A stretch of 64,000 bases of DNA, taken from Euclidia mi. Lineage: Eukaryota > Arthropoda > Insecta > Lepidoptera > Erebidae. The notes beneath the pieces are model-generated. The model did no database searches, was not told the DNA's origin, and was given only the letters and a program-made list of their open reading frames with translations. Below are positions 29,926-40,160 of this stretch, piece after piece; within the stretch, counting starts at the first letter, position 1, and every line of letters begins with the position of its first letter. The position numbers were made by a program, and so were the translations under genes. The stretch is from assembly GCA_944739405.2 (NCBI GenBank), contig OX123209.2, forward strand, positions 13,410,217-13,474,216, in the 5' to 3' direction.

Positions 29926-30700
29926 AGTGTAAATCTTTGTACATATATGCTTAAATTGTTATACATATAGTTGACCAGGTCGGACGGAGGTGGTCTGTGG
30001 AAAAGCTAGGCCAGTGGCCCTCAAACTTTTTTAGAGATGGAATCCTTTTAGTTTGTAAGGATAAAATCAAGTGACGTTTGTTATCTCTGCTTACCACGAC
30101 AGGAAAAAGGTGTGAGTATTTGTATGTATGTATCTTAAAAAACTGTATGATGTTAAAAAAAATGGTTGCCTGTAAAGTCGGTATACGGGCGAAAGTTTTA
30201 CGTGACAACGACTTTGAGTGGTAAAATAATTTTAATGTGAATATTCATTCGTATAGTAGGAAGAAGGATGAAAGACGCGTGCCTTTCACTTTTTATGTCT
30301 GTCTCTCTCGCTCTTAGGCGGGACGCGTGCCTCTCACTCGCTCTCATTGTGAGCGCATAACGTGAGCGGAGCGTAACGCAGTTTCTTGAAGTGTCACCCG
30401 GCAAACCAATTTATAAGACGTTGTCACGTCAAAAAGTCTATTTTCATAACATGTCATGCGTCAAGATGCAAGATACACTTGTGTATATTGTCCATATGTT
30501 CACCGCAGATAATACATGCGCATATCAGCGCATCGATCACCGCTCCGGCGTTGAACCCCTGACCCCGGTGACGTACGACGTAGGGTGCACGCTGTACGTA
30601 GATGCCCCTTGTTATACAAATTGACAACTCGAAATAGACTCTTTATACATATTGAAATTAAACCAAAATTACACCATAGTCTGCCGTGACCACGGTTTTA
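29926..30700. other. Fragmented repeats, no gene
   Basis: Holds a worn RTE-like tail (GTTATCTCTGCTTACC to GTATGTATGTATC, 30080-30133). A segment at 30160-30420 has CGTGACAACG near the left end and, inverted, CGTGACAACGTC near the right end; it may be an old inverted-repeat element. It includes a CpG-rich inner block (GACGCGTGCC twice). Confidence 0.4.
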
Positions 30701-30708
30701 ATAAACAG

Positions 30709-30952
30709 TCCTGTTTAAAAACTATCCGTGTGGTGACAATTAAGAATACGGAATGTCACCACCCCATATCATCCCATGGGTGTCGTAAGAGCCGACAGAG
30801 GGAGCATATTATGCAGAGAACAGCACTGTAAGAGAAGGAAAACTTGATACAAACCCTATACCAACCCGTTTAGCCAGCGTGGTATAGTAGGCCAATTCCT
30901 CCTTTCAAAGGAGAGGCCTAGTCCAGCAGTGGACTGTTAAAGGCTGATGATG
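30709..30952 (+). mobile_element. Family D repeat, full length
   Basis: From CCGTGTGGTGACAATTAAG through CATCCCATGGGTGTCGTAAG and GCCAGCGTGGTATAGTAGG to the tail GACTGTTAAAGGCTGATGATG. This orientation, with the GATGATG tail 3', is taken as plus. Confidence 0.8.
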
Positions 30953-31239
30953 ATATAAACTGTCCCACTGCTGGGCACGGGCCTCTGCTCACGATGACAA
31001 GGATAAGGCTATAGTCTACTACGCTGGCCAAGCGCGGGTTGGTGACCATGGTTCCTGTAAAGTAATCGAAACGTCTGATTGTAATAAATAATCTTGTTTC
31101 TAGATGATTTGATATATATCGCGATAAAATCCGTAAACTGTAGCTTAATTTTAATGAGTAACAAAAACACGTAAATCCAAAATAATACTATTTATTTATA
31201 CAGGTTGATATTTGCATTTAAAGGTAGTAGAGCCCTGCT

Positions 31240-31408
31240 GATTTCAGCATGAATGGGCCGGCTCGACCGGGGCAGTAGGTACTATCCTGTCACGGGATAT
31301 ACATACAAAGACTCACGCCTGTTTCCCGGAGGGGCAGGCAGAGGCTACGGAACGTCATTTGCAACGATCCTGACATACCTCTTGCTTCATTCACTCCCAT
31401 CAAGTTGA
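31240..31408 (-). mobile_element. RTE-like LINE tail next to a LINE piece
   Basis: 31310-31408 is a minus-strand RTE 3' end (CTCACGCCTGTTTCCCGGAGG to TTGCTTCATTCACTCCCATC). 31240-31296 (CTGATTTCAGCATGAATGGG) recurs at 62150. Confidence 0.7.
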
Positions 31409-31419
31409 CCATTTCCTCC

Positions 31420-31555
31420 CGTTCCCGTGGGAATTTTGGGACATACCCACGCTCCGCAAGGAACATACATAAACGCCAAATTTCAGATTCTTGCGCCCTG
31501 TAGTTTCAGCTGTGCCTTGTTACTCAGTCAGTCTGTCATTAACGCAATATTGTTA
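31420..31555 (-). mobile_element. Helitron-like repeat, partial
   Basis: Minus strand; lacks the 3' hairpin end. Confidence 0.6.
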
Positions 31556-31841
31556 TTCAAACAGATTTATTTTGTGTGCAAAACAAACTAAATTTTACTT
31601 CATTGTCGCCAATGTTTTAGCAATGTTGCAATATATTAATATCGGCTGACTCATAGTAATTTGTGCATATTATCATTTTGTTTGTGAGTTCGTTATAACA
31701 CTGACCTTGTGCATCTTCATAGGGTCGTCGTGTTCTTAACGTGTTGTTTTGTGTTGAAATAAAGGTGGTTATATTCAATGGCTGAAGTCGACGGGCATTT
31801 TTTTTCCTCTACAGCCGTCCACTGGTGGACTTAAGCATCTC

Positions 31842-32315
31842 CTATACTCTATTTACATTACGAAAAAATAAAAGGTAAACAAAGGAACCAATGATTCACA
31901 AACTTAATAAGATAGCAGGATAACCGATCGGGATAACCCGACCTAATCAAAAATGACTTCCTGTCATGCAAAATGGTTACTTTAGGTGTAATACTTGAGT
32001 TGCCAGGATAATAAATATATCAACATTTTAGAATCATTGGCATTTTAGGTACTTTATCATGTAAAAAAATACTTTATTAGCATAATCAATAATAAAAAAT
32101 CGTTATTATTATTATGAATAATACAGAAAAACATATAAATATTATGCTGAACCATTTATAAATGTAAGGGAGAGGTTTTATAAAAACCAACTTTATTGAG
32201 TCTTTCGCTAGAAATATTGAACTAAAATCTACTTTTTTGGTAGGTAGGCGACATTACAAGAACCATTTTATGGTTTGTTTACATTTTATTTTTTCGTATC
32301 TTGAACAGACTATAA
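31842..32315. mobile_element. Inverted-repeat MITE, about 475 bp, copy 1
   Basis: The right end TTCGTATCTTGAACAGACTATA is intact; the left (CTATACTCTATTTACATTACG) is diverged. It is flanked by TA, as in Tc1/mariner relatives. It matches 41714-42190 in the opposite orientation. Confidence 0.7.
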
Positions 32316-32429
32316 TTTTCTTTACAATGCCCCTGTGTGTCAATAGGACGATTTGGCCTACTATACCACGCTGGCCAGACGGGTTGGTACTGTGTTTATA
32401 GGCAATTTTATATTGTGGAGTTTTTCGTC

Positions 32430-32580
32430 TCTCATAAACATACTATTTTATTGATTTATTGATAGATGTATTCTTTATTGCACACCAAAGTAAAGTACAT
32501 TTTATACAGTGACTTAAAGCTAAGTTTCATGTACAAACGGCGGCCTTATCGCCAGGGGCGATCTCTGCCAGGCAACCTTG
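32430..32580 (-). mobile_element. Probable Jockey-like LINE 3' end
   Basis: TTCTTTATTGCACACCAAAG followed by ACAAACGGCGGCCTTATCGC is a recurrent pattern at Lepidopteran LINE ends. Recognised from general knowledge; no second copy is in this window. A family D scrap (GGCCTACTATACCACGCTGG) lies just before at 32352. Confidence 0.4.
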
Positions 32581-32975
32581 GGATGGACAGGAATTATTAA
32601 AGCATTTTTGTGGGAATGGTGTAGCTTTAAAATGAAATTATCAATAAGATAATCCTAAATAAAATATTTGCTTCGTTTGTATTCCTAAGTCGCCTCTTGC
32701 GATCCCACCGAATGAAATGGGAGAAGTAAAACTATGTATTCTTAATCGTTCACAACGGATGGCATTTTTTGTACTTACTAGTAAATTAAAATAACTGCTC
32801 CATATGCATAGCTTATACCACAGATGAGAGAATTATCAGATGGAACGCGCGGCACTTTTGCGTGCGGCCACTAAAGCAAATAAAAATTGAAAAGCGAATA
32901 CAAACTCGTCTCAGTGCGCTACGAAGCATCGTACAGTTCACGCGTCACGATCACTTCAACTTTTAAATTCTCAAA

Positions 32976-33052
32976 ATGCCGTCTTGTGTTCTTAAACACT
33001 GTAAAAGTTGTTCCTAAAAACAAAAACAGGAAAATGGAATATCTTTTCACAG
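32976..33052 (+). pseudogene. Broken THAP-type first exon
   Basis: ATG at 32976 opens MPSCVLKHCKSCS. Then comes an in-frame TAA at codon 14, then KQKQENGISFH and a split Arg codon at a GTAACT donor (33053). Cys at position 4, Cys at 9 and the SFHR ending just before an intron are how THAP zinc fingers of animal genes and of P-element-type transposases begin. The second exon (with the remaining Cys/His and AVPTIF-like motif) was not found. The stop means a dead copy unless the base is wrong. Either a decayed P-like element or a duplicated host exon would fit. Confidence 0.5.
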
Positions 33053-33420
33053 GTAACTATTGATAATTTGACTGTTTCCTAATTTAATTTCGATAAAATT
33101 CGTATTTGTGCAAGAAATATGTAAGTGTTGCCAGTTTTTGTCGACGCCGTTCTGCCTGAATTAGGGAAAATGCACTTGTCAATTGATTATGAGATAATGA
33201 TTGTCATGTTAATGAAAAATACATTACCGTATTATAAAAGTATATTGTAGATATATCTTCTTTCTCATAAATATAGTAATAGAATTTCAATTTCCATTAG
33301 TATATACCTTACATAATATTGTTTTGAGTTCGATCCCCAAACGATCCAAATATTCGTGTACACCCTGCTACTCGTCAAGCTTATACACTTTGACCTTTGC
33401 ACCGTTTTTATTGCGTAAAG
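33053..33420. other. Unassigned stretch before the satellite
   Basis: AT-rich, no motif. The last 60 bases (GTCAAGCTTATACACTTTGACCTTTGC-type) look like a decayed unit of the following array. Confidence 0.35.
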
Positions 33421-33795
33421 AATAAGTATCAAAATCGTACAGCAAATGTTTAGCTTGACTTGGTGCCGTGTGTACATACATACTTATGGCGTAGGGAATA
33501 AGTATCAAAATCGTACAGCAACTGTTTAGCTTGACTTGGCGCCGTGTGTACATACATACTTATGGCGTAGGGAATAAGTATCAAAATCGTACAGCAACTG
33601 TTTAGCTTGACTTGGTGCCGTGTGTACATACATACTTATGGCGTAGGGAATAAGTATCAAAATCGTACAGCAACTGTTTAGCTTGACTTGGCGCCGTGTG
33701 TACATACATACTTATGGCGTAGGGAATAAGTATCAAAATCGTACAGCAACTGTTTAGCTTGACTTGGTGCCGTGTGTACATACATACTATTTATT
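33421..33795 (+). repeat. 76-bp satellite, about 4.9 units
   Basis: Units start AATAAGTATCAAAATCGTAC at 33421, 33497, 33573, 33649 and 33725. They are nearly identical. One site alternates strictly: GGTGCC in units 1, 3 and 5, and GGCGCC in units 2 and 4. That gives a 152-bp higher-order period. There is no gap, spacer variation or leader. Confidence 0.95.
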
Positions 33796-33805
33796 TCTCA
33801 ACTAA

Positions 33806-33942
33806 TCGACGCCAGCGGCTTCGCACGCACATATTTTCTTATTTCTCGTTTTGCCCGATCCCCCGAAACATACATGCTAAATTTCAGCTTCATGCGCCGA
33901 GTAGTTTCGGCTGTAGCTTGTCTGTCAGTCAGTCAGTAACGA
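33806..33942 (-). mobile_element. Helitron-like repeat, partial
   Basis: Minus-strand copy starting at the end of the satellite (GCCAGCGGCTTCGCACGC), with a shortened middle. Confidence 0.6.
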
Positions 33943-34117
33943 CGCGCGTGTCCGTACAGTGCCAGTCGCCAAAGATCACGCACACATAGCTGTCAACGTG
34001 CCACGCTTAGTTGGACGAATACGCTACATCTGATTCTTGTTAATAAATCTATGGCTTATACTAAGATCTAGATCTTCTGTGGAGTCTTGCAGTCTTGCTG
34101 ATTTCATCATGAATATG

Positions 34118-34285
34118 CCGGAATATGTAAGGAAACCTGCATGTCTGAGAGTTCTCCGTAATGTTCTCGAAAGACATGTGAAGTCTGCCAACCTGCACTT
34201 GGCCAGCGTGGTGTACTATGGCATTACCCTTCTCATAGTGAGATGAGGCCCGTGCCCAGCAGTGGGACAGTATAAAGTGCTGATG
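34118..34285 (+). mobile_element. SINE family C, 3' half
   Basis: From AAGGAAACCTGCATGTCTGAG to GTGGGACAGTATAAAGTGC. Confidence 0.75.
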
Positions 34286-34460
34286 ATGCCGGCTTGACCA
34301 GGGAGGTACTTCCCTCCCACCGAAGATCGACGTGAACTGACTGTATCTATACTAATCGATTTTAAACTTTCGCGATTTGTATACATCATACAAAATAAAT
34401 AAGCGGGTAAATTAAATTAAATTAGGTAGTATGATTTATGTTTGAAGTATAAGGAAACAA

Positions 34461-34876
34461 TAATAATTTGCCGTGTGGTTGATGGCATAGAATACAAGTG
34501 TCACCACCCCCTATCTTCCCGTGGGTGTCGTAAGAGGCGACTAAGGGATAACACGATGCAAATACCATCTTTGCGTAGAGACGGAAAACTCGACATAAAA
34601 CCCTATACGACTGCCTCGTTGGTCTCGCGGCATAAATGTGCGCGTGGGATCCGTGGGTCCCGGGTTCGATTCCTGGGTCGGGCAATGTTATTGGGTTTTT
34701 CTGTCACGAAATTCTCAGTAGCAGCACGGAGTCTGGAAATGTGTCCGGTACGGCAATAGGCTCGCCCCTTATTACGTGGGACTAAAGTATATCTGGCGAA
34801 AAGTGGGTGTAGAAATACACCTCTCCCTACCCCTTCGGGGATAAAAGGCGTGACGATATGTATGCATGTATGTATG
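34461..34876 (+). mobile_element. Composite SINE (family D head plus family A-prime), copy 1
   Basis: Starts in a D-type sequence (CCGTGTGGTTGATGGCATAG) and passes at ACCCTATACGACTGCCTCGTT into a complete A-prime SINE with tail CGGGGATAAAAGGCGTGACG and (TATG)n. It is flanked by TATAAGGAAACAA (34448-34460) and TATAAGAAAACAA (34877-34889), one mismatch. The same junction occurs at 54321. Confidence 0.85.
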
Positions 34877-34954
34877 TATAAGAAAACAAATATCCATCAC
34901 ATGTGCACAGTTAAATATTAGCTCAACGCGCAGTGATATAATTGTCAACTTTAC

Positions 34955-35335
34955 CCTACGAACGACAAGTCGCAGCCACATATTATGACATAACTTATTC
35001 ACGTTTCACGCGTCTTCTGTATAGGGCTGCCATTTAATTAGACGACATTATATAGTAAATTCTATTGTACAAAATATATTAAAATATAATTTGCGACCCT
35101 TTCTGACAAGTCGCAGCGACATAACTAATTCACGTTTTACGCGCATTCGTATAGGGCTGCCATCTACATAATTAGACGACTTAATTATAGTAAATTTTAT
35201 TTGACAAAATATATTAAAAATTAAAATATTTGCGACCCTTTCCGACAAGTCGCAGTCGCGACATAACTTATTCACGATTCACGCGCATTCTGTATAGGGC
35301 TGCCATCTACATAATTAGACGACATAATTATAGTA
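34955..35335 (+). repeat. Tandem repeat, about 140-bp unit, 2.7 copies
   Basis: The anchor GACAAGTCGCAG occurs at 34963, 35105 and 35243. Each unit continues through TTCACGTTTYACGCG and TATAGGGCTGCCAT to an AT-rich part. There are small indels between units. Confidence 0.9.
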
Positions 35336-35382
35336 TCTACTATGTAAATTATTTTTAATTAATTTATTTTTTATAGACAATT

Positions 35383-35586
35383 CCCGCACTAGGACTAAAT
35401 CCCGTGTTGCGGTGGACTTAACAAATATACAACTAACAGATACAATGAACACCCCGAATCGAAACAACAATTTATGAATCACACAAAGTGTTGACTCGAG
35501 TGGGGATCGAAATATCGAACCCAAAACTCTCGGCGTAGGGTCAAGCGGTGAGGCGGCCGCTTAAACCACTACATCAACCGTGCAGT
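35383..35586 (-). mobile_element. tRNA-derived SINE, family B
   Basis: Minus-strand full-length copy with a short duplication (ATCGAAATATCGAA) in the B box. Confidence 0.85.
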
Positions 35587-35794
35587 TCGACGTAATACAG
35601 TAATTACAATTAAAAATAAATATATAATATTAGCCACCCGTTCCGGTTTTGCAAGGGTAGTATAATATACGTAAAAGTAATGAACAAATTATATGACTAA
35701 ATTATTTTCACGAATCGCTCTTTTCATTAGTGAAAGTCAAAAAAGAAAGAAAGTTTTGAGTTTATGGCAAACAGACAGATGCGGCGGAGAATGT

Positions 35795-35950
35795 AATATG
35801 TATATATATGAAATACTTGCATTACCTACTGACAGACCGACAACGCGTAGCCAAAACTTTTGGGCGCAGAAAGCTGAAATTTGGAATGGTCCTTGGGGAC
35901 CATAGGAATGCACTAAGAAGGAATTTCCAGAACTTTCTTTAGGACCATGA
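35795..35950 (+). mobile_element. Helitron-like repeat, partial
   Basis: From TATATATGAAATACTTGCATTAC to GAATTTCCAGAACTTTC. Confidence 0.6.
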
Positions 35951-36136
35951 AGAAATAAAAATGAAAAGATACTTGAGAAATTCTTTAGTACACATTCAAT
36001 CAAATAGTTTTCTCTTTTGTTTACCGCCCAGGTTAAAATAGTTGTAGTATAAGAAGTAAAATATATGAATTAATAAACATTTGCTTACTATATAGCTATT
36101 TAAGGTCATTTAAACTTACCTATTTTAATTTGTTTT

Positions 36137-36278
36137 CCGGGATATATGCCACGTGACATAATTATATATATTATGTTGTCGTCTAAAAATGATGAGTACA
36201 TCCATGGACATGGCGCTTGCAACAGTGCCGAAATATCGGTTACTGCAAACAAAGGTACCTACGTGGTATATATCCCGA
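36137..36278. repeat. Inverted-repeat segment ending in CGGGATATAT
   Basis: CCGGGATATATGCCACGTG on the left pairs with ACGTGGTATATATCCCG on the right, about 140 bp apart. The interior contains GTGCCGAAATATCGG. The class is unknown; possibly a Penelope-like or other retroelement end. Confidence 0.55.
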
Positions 36279-36304
36279 AAGACAATTGAAAATAAATTTG
36301 CTTG

Positions 36305-36475
36305 CAATCTGAATCAGCCTATCGCATTCCACCGCTGGACATAGGCCTTTCCCGACACGCGCCACAGTACACGGTCCTCACCTTTCCGCATTCAGTACGT
36401 CCCAGCCAGGTTTTCCAGGTCGTCGGTCCACCTAGCTGGGAGCCGCCCTACCTTACGCTTACCGAGTCTTGTTCT
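36305..36475 (-). mobile_element. LINE 3' end fragment
   Basis: Plus-strand ACCGCTGGACATAGGCCTTTC and GGTCGTCGGTCCACC mark a minus-strand end like those at 19915 and 53411. Confidence 0.55.
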
Positions 36476-36544
36476 CCCCTTAAGGCTACCAAGACGATAA
36501 CCGCCACTTGGGCGGGCGAAGCCACAGATAAAACCACTACTATA

Positions 36545-36927
36545 TTATGAAGTGCAGATGGCAACCCTAATTCAGTAACATCGCACGATAACGCTTACGT
36601 TATCGACGCGCGCGCAAAGATTTCAAATATCGAATGTTCAATTTCACATTCGGTTCTCAACCGCCGGACGGAGCGGACGTATATCGTGCTAATGACAGCG
36701 GACTTGCGTGTATTCATCGAAATATATTGGATTTTATTTTATTATTGTATATTTCTTAATAAGATAGTAGATTCAGTGTTGCGCGGCTTACTAAACGGCT
36801 TGGCGAACCTATGGGATTTGGACATAGAAGACGAATAATGTGATAATGCTGTGAATTAATTGTTTTAACGATTTAATTATTTATAATTTATTTATTCAAC
36901 CTGTGATATTAGTGTTTAGATAATATA
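36545..36927 (+). promoter_or_regulatory. Possible promoter and 5' UTR of a host gene
   Basis: An unusually repeat-free, CpG-rich patch (ACGCGCGCGCAAAG, CCGCCGGACGGAGCGG) precedes the first-exon candidate. An initiator-like ATTCAGTG lies near 36771. A quasi-palindrome (CGATAACG..CGTTATCG) lies at about 36585-36610. No TATA box at a fixed distance was identified. This is inferred from position and composition only. Confidence 0.3.
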
Positions 36928-36963
36928 ATGACGGAGCAAGCTGATATTATAACTATTCACCAA
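36928..36963 (+). CDS. Possible first coding exon, 12 codons
   Basis: ATG at 36928 opens MTEQADIITIHQ and the exon stops at a near-ideal donor, CAA followed by GTAAGTG, in phase 0. The AATATAATG context and the repeat-free upstream region support a real start. No second exon is seen downstream in the window, so it would lie beyond a very long intron. I do not recognise the protein. It could be chance. Confidence 0.4.
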
Positions 36964-37185
36964 GTAAGTGAAGTTTACATTTGTTTATGTACTTAGTATA
37001 TCGTCTATATCATTATCATTAATACAATTATCTACTTGTCCTGATGGACATGTCATGGCAGATACTAAACTCCTAAGGTTAGAAACTTAGAATTTCCACA
37101 ATGGGTTCCTTTTATGTGTGACGTACCTAGGAATGCCCCCGCCATTCCCTCTTCCAAGGTATAAATATAGGAGGGTTTAGAGGTT

Positions 37186-37509
37186 ACCGCAGCGATAGCC
37201 TAGTGCAGAGACCAACAGACTGCTACGCAGAGGGTCCGAGTTCGAATCCACGGCGCGCATCAATGACTTTTCGGAGTTATGTGCGTATTAAATTGTTAAT
37301 ATCGCTTGCTAAACGGTAAAGGAAAACATCGTGAGGAAACCTGCATGTCAGAGAGTTCTCCATAATGTTCTCGAAAGACATGTGAAGTCTGCCAACCCGC
37401 AATAGGCCAGCGTGGTGGACTATGGCCTTACCCCTCTCATAGTGTTAAGAGGCCCGTGCCCAGCAGTGAGACAGTTTATATACAGGACTGATGATGATGA
37501 TCATGATGA
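37186..37509 (+). mobile_element. tRNA-derived SINE, family C, full length
   Basis: Head GCGATAGCCTAGTGCAGAG, B box GAGTTCGAATCC, 3' end GCCCAGCAGTGAGACAG and a GATGATGATGATCATGATG tail. TAGAGGTT flanks both sides (37178-37185, 37510-37517). Confidence 0.9.
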
Positions 37510-37580
37510 TAGAGGTTGAAAATTTGGTTGACAAACCGATGAAAATGTGAACAATAACTTATCTATACTATAGTCATAGA

Positions 37581-37808
37581 AGCAGGGTGCATAGGGTTCC
37601 CACCAAGAACTTAGGGTCCCAAACCAACCTCACCTGCAAATGGTGCACCTGCCGATCAACGGACGAGGCTCTAGCAAACAAAATGTCCCAATAAGCGGCA
37701 ATAGGCTCGCCACCTATTACGTGGGATCAAAACACTGGCGAAAAGTGGGCGTTTAATATGCCTCTGCCTACCCCTTCGGGGAAACAGGCGTGAGTCTATG
37801 TATGTATG
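37581..37808 (+). mobile_element. SINE family G, complete insertion
   Basis: Flanked by TAGTCATAGA at 37571-37580 and 37809-37818. It is almost identical to 20581-20809, which argues for recent spread. Confidence 0.9.
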
Positions 37809-37818
37809 TAGTCATAGA

Positions 37819-38297
37819 TGCTAAAATCGTTAATTTATTATTTGTTGTCTTTTCATTGTAAAAGAGACTAATAAAATTCGTCGCCCCAAAGATAGATTTA
37901 AAATTAAACCTATAATATAATATGCCTACTTGGCAATGCGATAACTCGGTCAATAAATTATCATCATTCTAAAGTTATCTTATGTACGATAAAAACATTA
38001 ATTACCTTTTAAAATGACACATTCGCGCAAGAATAATCCAGTATCGAGATGCTCACAAATATTTAAGCAAAGAACAAAAAGAACACCCAGACGCGAAACG
38101 ACGATATGAGGATGTGTATGATAATATGTGATAACAAAGTATCATGTTATCGAACTGGTTATACTAGTGGTAAGTGAGGAAGAGGCTGCTTTAATCACTG
38201 TGCTGCCCGTGAAATCACAAACGCCTTGAAGCCGGGGCCTAGCTTTCTGTTATGACGCCTTCACTTCGTATAATATTGAGCATAGGTACCTGTTACA
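37819..38297. other. Unassigned; worn family B piece
   Basis: About 38080-38220 is faintly family B-like (GAACACCCAGACGCGAAACGA). Nothing else recognised. Confidence 0.35.
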
Positions 38298-38299
38298 TA

Positions 38300-39591
38300 C
38301 GAGGGTCAAACTGAAAGTTCTTAGAACTGGCCACTTATAAACAATATAATAAAAAAATATTCTAAAATTTGAAAATAGAACTCTTTGCCAATATTACTGA
38401 GTATATATTTCATTCATTTGTCATTTGTTTTACGATTTGGCGGCAAATTGAAAATTGTCTGTGTCACGTCAACATGAATTTAACACGAGAAAATTTTCGT
38501 GCAATGATTTTTTATGACTTTCGATGTAATTTAAGTCAACAAGAAAGTTATGATAGACTACGATTGGCCTTTCACGATGAAGCCCCATCTCGTGCGACTG
38601 TTTACAACTGGTTTTATGAGTTTAAACGTGGTCGCACTAATCTCACTGATGATGTACGTGAGGGACGGCCTTCTACGGCGACGACTGAAAATAACATCTG
38701 TGTTGTGCGGCGTATGATAGAGACTGACAAAAGAGTGACCTATCAGCAGATTCGGACAAGCTTAGGCATCGGTATGAGTCAAGTGCACAAAATCCTCCAC
38801 GAACATTTAGCGGTCAGGAAGCTTTGCGCCCGGTGGATACCTCATAATTTGACTAAGGCTCAAAAACTCCATCGTGTGGATTGGTGCCGTAAAATGATTG
38901 AAAGATTTAACGGAGGTGACTCAAATGCTGTGTTCGACATACTAACAGGTGACGAAAGCTGGATTTACTGTTATGATCCTGAAACCAAAAGACAATCTGC
39001 TCAGTGGGTGTTTCCTTTCGAGGAGTTGCCAACTAAAGTGAAGAGAGATCGAAGTGCGGGAAAAAAAAATGGTTGTCTCGTTCTTTGGAAGGATAGGTCA
39101 TTTCGCAACAATTGTGTTAGAGGATCAAAAAACAGTTTCTGCAGAATGGTACACTACCAATTGTTTGCCACTTGTCTTGGAAAAAGTTCGAGAGAAACGA
39201 CCTCGCAGTAGGATCCTCCTTCACCACGACAACGCCTCGTCGCACACCGCCAAGCGAACGATCGACTATTTGGCGACATCAAACGTTGAATTACTGGGTC
39301 ACCCGCCGTATAGCCCCGACCTCGCGCCTTGTGATTTTTATTTATTTCCAAAAATTAAAGAAAACTTAAAGGAAAGCGGTTTATGAATGCTGAAGAAGCG
39401 GTGGCTGCGTATCGCGATGCCATTGAAGAGACCCCTAAGGACGAGTGGGCAAAGTGCTTTTCCCAGTGGTTCCATCGCATGCAGCGGTGTATTGACGTCA
39501 ATGGACAATATTTTGAAAAGATATAATAAAACTAATAACTGGCTAATGTAATCAGTTTTTGATTTTCTAAGAACTTTCAGTTTGACCCTCG
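38300..39591 (+). mobile_element. Full-length mariner element, 1292 bp
   Basis: Perfect 27-bp inverted ends beginning CGAGGGTCAAACTGAAAGTT at 38300 and, inverted, at 39591. TA flanks both (38298-38299, 39592-39593). The length and the single transposase gene are standard for mariner. The gene is frameshifted, so this copy is non-autonomous but could be moved by a relative's enzyme. Confidence 0.97.
38474..39526 (+). pseudogene. Mariner transposase (DD34D), two frameshifts
   Basis: Start MNLTRENFRAMIFYDF. The N-terminal paired helix-turn-helix part covers about residues 1-115 (YNWFYEFKRGR, GRPSTATTENN). The catalytic part has TGDESWIY (first Asp), HHDNASSHTA (second Asp) and HPPYSPDLAPCDFYLFP (third Asp), the mariner D,D34D order, similar to the transposase part of human SETMAR. 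Frame breaks: an A9 run at 39061-39069 where eight A would keep frame, and a missing base near 39365. After the second break the C-terminus (EEAVAAYRDAI, CFSQWFHRMQRCIDVNG) resumes to the stop at 39526. Confidence 0.95.
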
Positions 39592-39599
39592 TATTATGG

Positions 39600-39771
39600 A
39601 TGTGGAATACCAATTATATTTCATATATTTTCTTACATTAGACTAAGTAATCATTTAAATTTAATTACATTAGTATAGAGTACAGACCCTGATTGATACT
39701 CCGTTGATCTTAGGTTCGCTCCAAACATAAGAAAATATTTTTTTGTGAATTAATAAATTGACACTAGTCTA
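39600..39771. other. Unassigned short stretch
   Basis: Nothing recognised. Confidence 0.3.
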
Positions 39772-39905
39772 AGGCCGACCTCACATTGGGCGACAGCGTT
39801 CCTCAAGCGTACGGCCGGCGGCGTTCACTCTGTAGTACAAAGTGAACGCCGAACAGACGCCGAGCGTACGCTCGAGGAACGCTCATGAACAATATGAGGG
39901 AGGCC
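39772..39905. mobile_element. GC-rich foldback MITE, copy 2
   Basis: Inverted ends AGGCCGACCTCACATT and AATATGAGGGAGGCCT. Same interior as 24593-24748. Confidence 0.85.
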
Positions 39906-40085
39906 TTACTCTTAACCATGGAATATTGCTAGCTTCGAGTTGCGGAGGTCAGATGGCAGTTGCTCCGTGGAAAAAGCCTAGTAAATATTACAGCAAGCAT
40001 ATAAGCATAATATATTCAGTAAAATCTGGTTAGATTACTAAGCGGACTCCAGATGCAACTGGGATAAAGCTAGGAGGATGATGAT
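39906..40085 (+). mobile_element. SINE family C2, 3' part
   Basis: From AACCATGGAATATTGCTAGC to GGGATAAAGCTAGGAGGATG, with a 25-bp internal insertion of AT-rich sequence. Confidence 0.65.
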
Positions 40086-40160
40086 GTGGGATAATCAGTT
40101 ATTGAGTTACCATACATAGTAAGAGCTCTGCTTAGTTTGAGACCAGTGAAGCTTGTCTAA

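Noticed and set aside
33265..33553. Two minus-strand frames with similar proteins
   Set aside because: They are translations of the 76-bp tandem units; the similarity comes from the satellite.
33421..33795. CRISPR-like array
   Set aside because: Units are contiguous and 76 bp long without unique spacers, and the context is a eukaryotic repeat desert.
34442..34759. 105-codon frame nearly repeated at 54232-54612
   Set aside because: The similarity reflects two copies of the composite SINE, not a gene family.
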